Source: Thermoproteota archaeon
GTDB lineage: Archaea > Thermoproteota > Thermoprotei_A > Sulfolobales > Acidilobaceae
NCBI GenBank assembly: GCA_013152575.1
Contig: JAADGB010000009.1
Span: 1 to 8,662 of the forward strand
DNA length: 8,662 nucleotides
Direction: 5' to 3'
The notes beneath the pieces were generated by a model, which saw nothing but the letters and a program-made list of their open reading frames with translations, searched no databases and was not told where the DNA came from. Shown here piece after piece: positions 5,668-8,662 of the stretch (its first letter is position 1; the number at the start of each line of letters is the position of its first letter). A program made the translations under genes and the position numbers.

Positions 5668-8662
5668 CTAGATTTTCTGTATACCTATTTTGATCTTGTA
5701 TCCGTCTATGTCCCACTCTTTTGTATATGCTTCACTCGGTGGTTCCTCATAGTTTACTTCCTCTGCTCTGGTCTCCGTCTTGAGATAGTCTATCTTTTGC
5801 TTAGTTGCCTCCAATACTTGTTCATCCCCTACTAGCCATACCCTTATCTTCGCCTCTACTGGCAGGTCTAGCTCCTTTCTCATCGCCTGGATTCTTCTTA
5901 CTACGTCTCTTGTGAGGCCCTCGATCAGCTCGTCTTTACCTATCCTTGTATCTACTGCGACGAGGCCTAGTGGAGTTTCGGTGACAGATAGCCATTCGGG
6001 ATAGCCTGCCTTAATGTTGACGTGCCTTGGTTCCAACACTACTTTCTCTCCATCGATTGTGAATTCATGGGAGCCTTTCGATATGATGTCTTCCGCGATC
6101 CTCTGCTTGTTCTCCTCAATGTATTGAACTATCTTTCTGGATAGCTTTCTGAACTCTGGTCCTATCGCTCTATAGTTTGGCTCTACATCGTATACCTTTA
6201 GGCCCTCGAAGAACTCGGCTCCGACTATCTCTAGTTTCTTCGCGTTGGCTAGGCCCAGTATGATCTTCTCTGTCACCTTCAGGTGCTCCTCGAGCTTCTT
6301 GTCCCTTAGTGAGACTATTAGTCGTGAGACAGGCTGGCGTAGCTTGAGTTTGGCCTTGTTCCTGGCCGCGGCGGCAGCTTCTACAATCATCTTCGTGGTT
6401 GTCATAGCCTCTTCTAGGTCTGGCTTCTTCAACGATGGTTCTGGTTGTGGTAGTTCGAGTAGATGGATTGATACGGGTCCCTCAATGGCTTCCCTATACA
6501 TTAGCTGGTAGATGTACTCGGTAGTGTATGGTATGAAGGGAGCCGCTAGCAGGAGCCATTCCCATAATACTTTGTTTAGGACGGCATATGCAGCCTTCTT
6601 CGTAGGGGTATCAGCCTCCTCCCAAACCCTTCTACGTATTATCCTTATGTACCAGTGGCTTACGTCTTCGACTATGAATTCCCTGAGCGCTCTTGCCGCC
6701 TCGTGTAGTCTTAGTGACTTCATAGCCTCGTGGTATGTTTCTTTTAGGGTTGCTAGCCGTGATAGTATCCACTTGTCTTCTATTTCGAGCCATTCCTCGG
6801 GTATCTTATCGATAGAGTTCTCTAGTGGGTCGAATTTGTCGAGTGACATGTATGTGGAGGCGAAGCTGTACACGTTCCATGTTATGTTGAGTGCCCTCCA
6901 CGTTTGCTCCATAGCTTTCCACTGGAATCTGAGGTCCTCCCATATAGTGTTCTGCATAGCCCATAGTCTAACAGCGTCTCTTGGAATCTTTGATATGAGC
7001 TCGGTGAATTCTATGTAGTTGCCGAGGCTCTTGTGCATCTCCCTTCCATGCTCGTCGAGGGCGAATCCATGTACCAATACTCTCCTATATGGTCTCTCTC
7101 CGAAGCCTATTACTCCGCTCCTCAGCAGGCTGAAGAACCATCCCCTTATCTGATCGTGGCCCTCTACTATGAAGTCCACTGGCCTCAGCTTCTCGTATAA
7201 CTCCTTGTTCTTAGGGTATCCTAGGCTGGCGTAGAAGGCTACGCCTGAATCGAACCACACATCTAATACGTCGGGGACCCTGTGCATGACTCCACTGCAC
7301 TTTGGACACTTCAACTCTATTTCATCAACCCATGGCCTATGTAGATCCTCGGGCTCTCTGCCTCCGAGCTGTACTAGCTCATCGACACTGCCGACGGCAT
7401 GCACGTAGCCGCATGACTCGCAACGCCATACTGGTAGTGGTATGCCCCAGAATCTCTGCCTCGAAACAACCCAGTCGTGGACGTCCTTGATTAGATTGAC
7501 GAATCGCGTCTTAGCCCATTCTGGAACCCATTCGATCTTGTTGGCTTCCTCTAGAAGTTTGTCCTTCAGCTTCGATACTGCTATGAACCACTGGTTGGTC
7601 GCCCTTAGAACTAGAGGTGTTTTACACCTCCAGCATATTGGATAACGGTGCTCGAGTGATGACTTATGGAATAATGCGCCCTTCGCTTCGAGATCCTTCA
7701 TTATCTCCTCGTTAGCCTCCTTCCTGAAGTACATGCCAGCATACTTTCCTGCCCCGCTCGTCATCCTGCCCTGGTTGTCTACTAATGATATCACTGGTGC
7801 TCCTACCCTGTCCTCGTTTATCTCATAGTCGATCTCTCCATGGCCTGGTGCAGAGTGGACTAGACCGGTACCCTCGGTGGCGAGGACGGCCTCTGGAGCC
7901 ATTACAACCTTGTGGTACTTGCTCAGCTCCTTTTGAGCATCGACGAGGTCCTCTAGGGGATGTATGTACTCAACGCCCTCTAGCTCGCTACCCTTGAACT
8001 CCTCGACTACCTCATACTCTTCCACTCCAGCTTCCTGCATAACCTTCTCTAACCTGGCTTTCGCCAGTATGAGAATCTCTCCGTTGACTTTCACCTTGAC
8101 GTAGTCAAGGTCTGGGTGAGCCATTACGAAGGCGTTAGCTGGAAGTGTCCAAGGCGTTGTAGTCCATATGAGGAGGTATGTGTTCTCAGTACCTTTCACT
8201 TTGAATTTCACGTAGATGCTGGGGTCCCTCAGGATCTTATACTCGCTTACCTCGTAGTCTGCTAGTGTCGTCTCACATCTGGGGCACCAATGGACGACCC
8301 TATAGCCCTCGTATAAGAGGCCTTGTTCCCAGGCTCTCTTTATCAGCCACCATCCACTCTCAATGTATTCCTTCCGGTATGTTATGTAGGGGTTGTCCCA
8401 GTCCATGAAGACTCCTATCTCTTTGAAGTGCTCGGTCATAGCCTCTAGGTTCTCGCGGGCGAACTCTCTGCATTCTGCTAGGAATTTTTCCACGCCGACC
8501 TTCTCGACTATATCCTTCTTAGTCGATATTCCGAGCTTCTGCTCGATCTTTACCTCAATTGGTAAGCCGTGGGTGTCATAGCCGGGCTGGTCCCATACAT
8601 TATAGCCAAGCATTCTATAGTACCTTAACACTACGTCCTTGATTACCTTGTTCCAAGCCGTT
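5668..8662 (-). CDS. ileS: Isoleucyl-tRNA synthetase, archaeal/eukaryotic type (5' end beyond the window)
   Basis: Charges tRNA-Ile with isoleucine in the cytoplasm; essential. The frame stays open to the window edge: codons upstream of the GTG at 8631 read TAWNKVIKDV, the sequence that follows the HIGH motif, so that GTG is internal and roughly 50-70 N-terminal residues are missing. Numbering from the 8631 codon: GYDTHGLPIE (17-26); zinc motif CPRC (116-119) with its partner CWRC (333-336); editing-domain threonines in WTTTPWTLP (156-164) and GTGLVHSAPGHGEIDY (254-269), with the likely editing Asp268; a second zinc site CESC (404-407) and CPKC (442-445); DVWFDSG (457-463); GHDQIRGWFF (491-500). 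The KMSKS loop reads EMHKS (531-535), keeping the second lysine. Residues about 620-780 form the helical anticodon-binding domain and the rest the archaeal C-terminal region. The TAG stop at 5668 is 16 bases from the MATE stop. Some 997 residues are visible. Confidence 0.97.
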   Translation of the reverse strand, partial: TAWNKVIKDVVLRYYRMLGYNVWDQPGYDTHGLPIEVKIEQKLGISTKKDIVEKVGVEKFLAECREFARENLEAMTEHFKEIGVFMDWDNPYITYRKEYIESGWWLIKRAWEQGLLYEGYRVVHWCPRCETTLADYEVSEYKILRDPSIYVKFKVKGTENTYLLIWTTTPWTLPANAFVMAHPDLDYVKVKVNGEILILAKARLEKVMQEAGVEEYEVVEEFKGSELEGVEYIHPLEDLVDAQKELSKYHKVVMAPEAVLATEGTGLVHSAPGHGEIDYEINEDRVGAPVISLVDNQGRMTSGAGKYAGMYFRKEANEEIMKDLEAKGALFHKSSLEHRYPICWRCKTPLVLRATNQWFIAVSKLKDKLLEEANKIEWVPEWAKTRFVNLIKDVHDWVVSRQRFWGIPLPVWRCESCGYVHAVGSVDELVQLGGREPEDLHRPWVDEIELKCPKCSGVMHRVPDVLDVWFDSGVAFYASLGYPKNKELYEKLRPVDFIVEGHDQIRGWFFSLLRSGVIGFGERPYRRVLVHGFALDEHGREMHKSLGNYIEFTELISKIPRDAVRLWAMQNTIWEDLRFQWKAMEQTWRALNITWNVYSFASTYMSLDKFDPLENSIDKIPEEWLEIEDKWILSRLATLKETYHEAMKSLRLHEAARALREFIVEDVSHWYIRIIRRRVWEEADTPTKKAAYAVLNKVLWEWLLLAAPFIPYTTEYIYQLMYREAIEGPVSIHLLELPQPEPSLKKPDLEEAMTTTKMIVEAAAAARNKAKLKLRQPVSRLIVSLRDKKLEEHLKVTEKIILGLANAKKLEIVGAEFFEGLKVYDVEPNYRAIGPEFRKLSRKIVQYIEENKQRIAEDIISKGSHEFTIDGEKVVLEPRHVNIKAGYPEWLSVTETPLGLVAVDTRIGKDELIEGLTRDVVRRIQAMRKELDLPVEAKIRVWLVGDEQVLEATKQKIDYLKTETRAEEVNYEEPPSEAYTKEWDIDGYKIKIGIQKI

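Noticed and set aside
6245..7018. Two adjacent plus-strand frames (88 and 168 codons) antisense to ileS
   Set aside because: They are Ser-rich mirror translations of a conserved essential gene, with no ribosome binding site or recognisable motif.
1..8662. tRNA, rRNA, CRISPR array, insertion sequence or attachment site
   Set aside because: Nothing resembling cloverleaf arms, regularly spaced repeats, transposase motifs or long terminal inverted repeats was seen by eye in the gaps, which are all about 105 bases or shorter.

Overview
This window looks like a chromosomal segment of a hyperthermophilic archaeon, most likely of the Thermoproteota (Desulfurococcales-like). The reasons are the frequent AGG/AGA arginine and ATA isoleucine codons, GTG and TTG start codons, GGTGA/GGAGGTGA ribosome binding sites, TATA-box promoters close to short leaders, very tight gene packing, and an archaeal/eukaryotic-type isoleucyl-tRNA synthetase with cysteine-rich zinc motifs. 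The exact genus cannot be settled from sequence reading alone.

Left part (1-1440): an unrecognised reading frame, possibly the C-terminal end of a larger protein, meets tail-to-tail (23-base overlap) a secreted or membrane-anchored permuted papain-like (YiiX/NlpC-P60-type) protein on the minus strand. Upstream of that gene lies a regulatory region with a candidate TATA box, a near-perfect direct repeat and a 13-bp palindrome. Next is a 131-residue, His/Asp-rich helical protein of unknown function on the minus strand.

Middle part (1441-5651): a divergent promoter with a perfect 14-bp palindrome drives a two-gene DrrA/DrrB-type ABC-2 exporter (ATPase plus permease, with the permease ribosome binding site overlapping the ATPase stop codon). 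The exporter converges on a metallo-beta-lactamase-fold hydrolase with a C-terminal winged-helix-like tail. That hydrolase is in turn divergent from a complete 12-helix MATE exporter and shares a 78-bp promoter region with it.

Right part (5668-8662): ileS on the minus strand, complete at its C terminus but cut by the window edge just after the HIGH motif region.

Taken together, two unrelated exporter types (ATP-driven and cation-driven) flank a metal-dependent hydrolase, and both exporter promoters carry palindromes near the expected transcription start. This suggests, but does not prove, a small detoxification or metabolite-export region set beside a housekeeping gene. No tRNA, rRNA, CRISPR array, insertion sequence or convincing terminator was seen, and no gap between genes exceeds about 105 bases. 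No clearly new multi-gene system is demonstrated. The best leads are the small unknown protein divergent from the ABC exporter, the palindromic operator candidates, and the exported papain-like protein in an organism expected to lack peptidoglycan.
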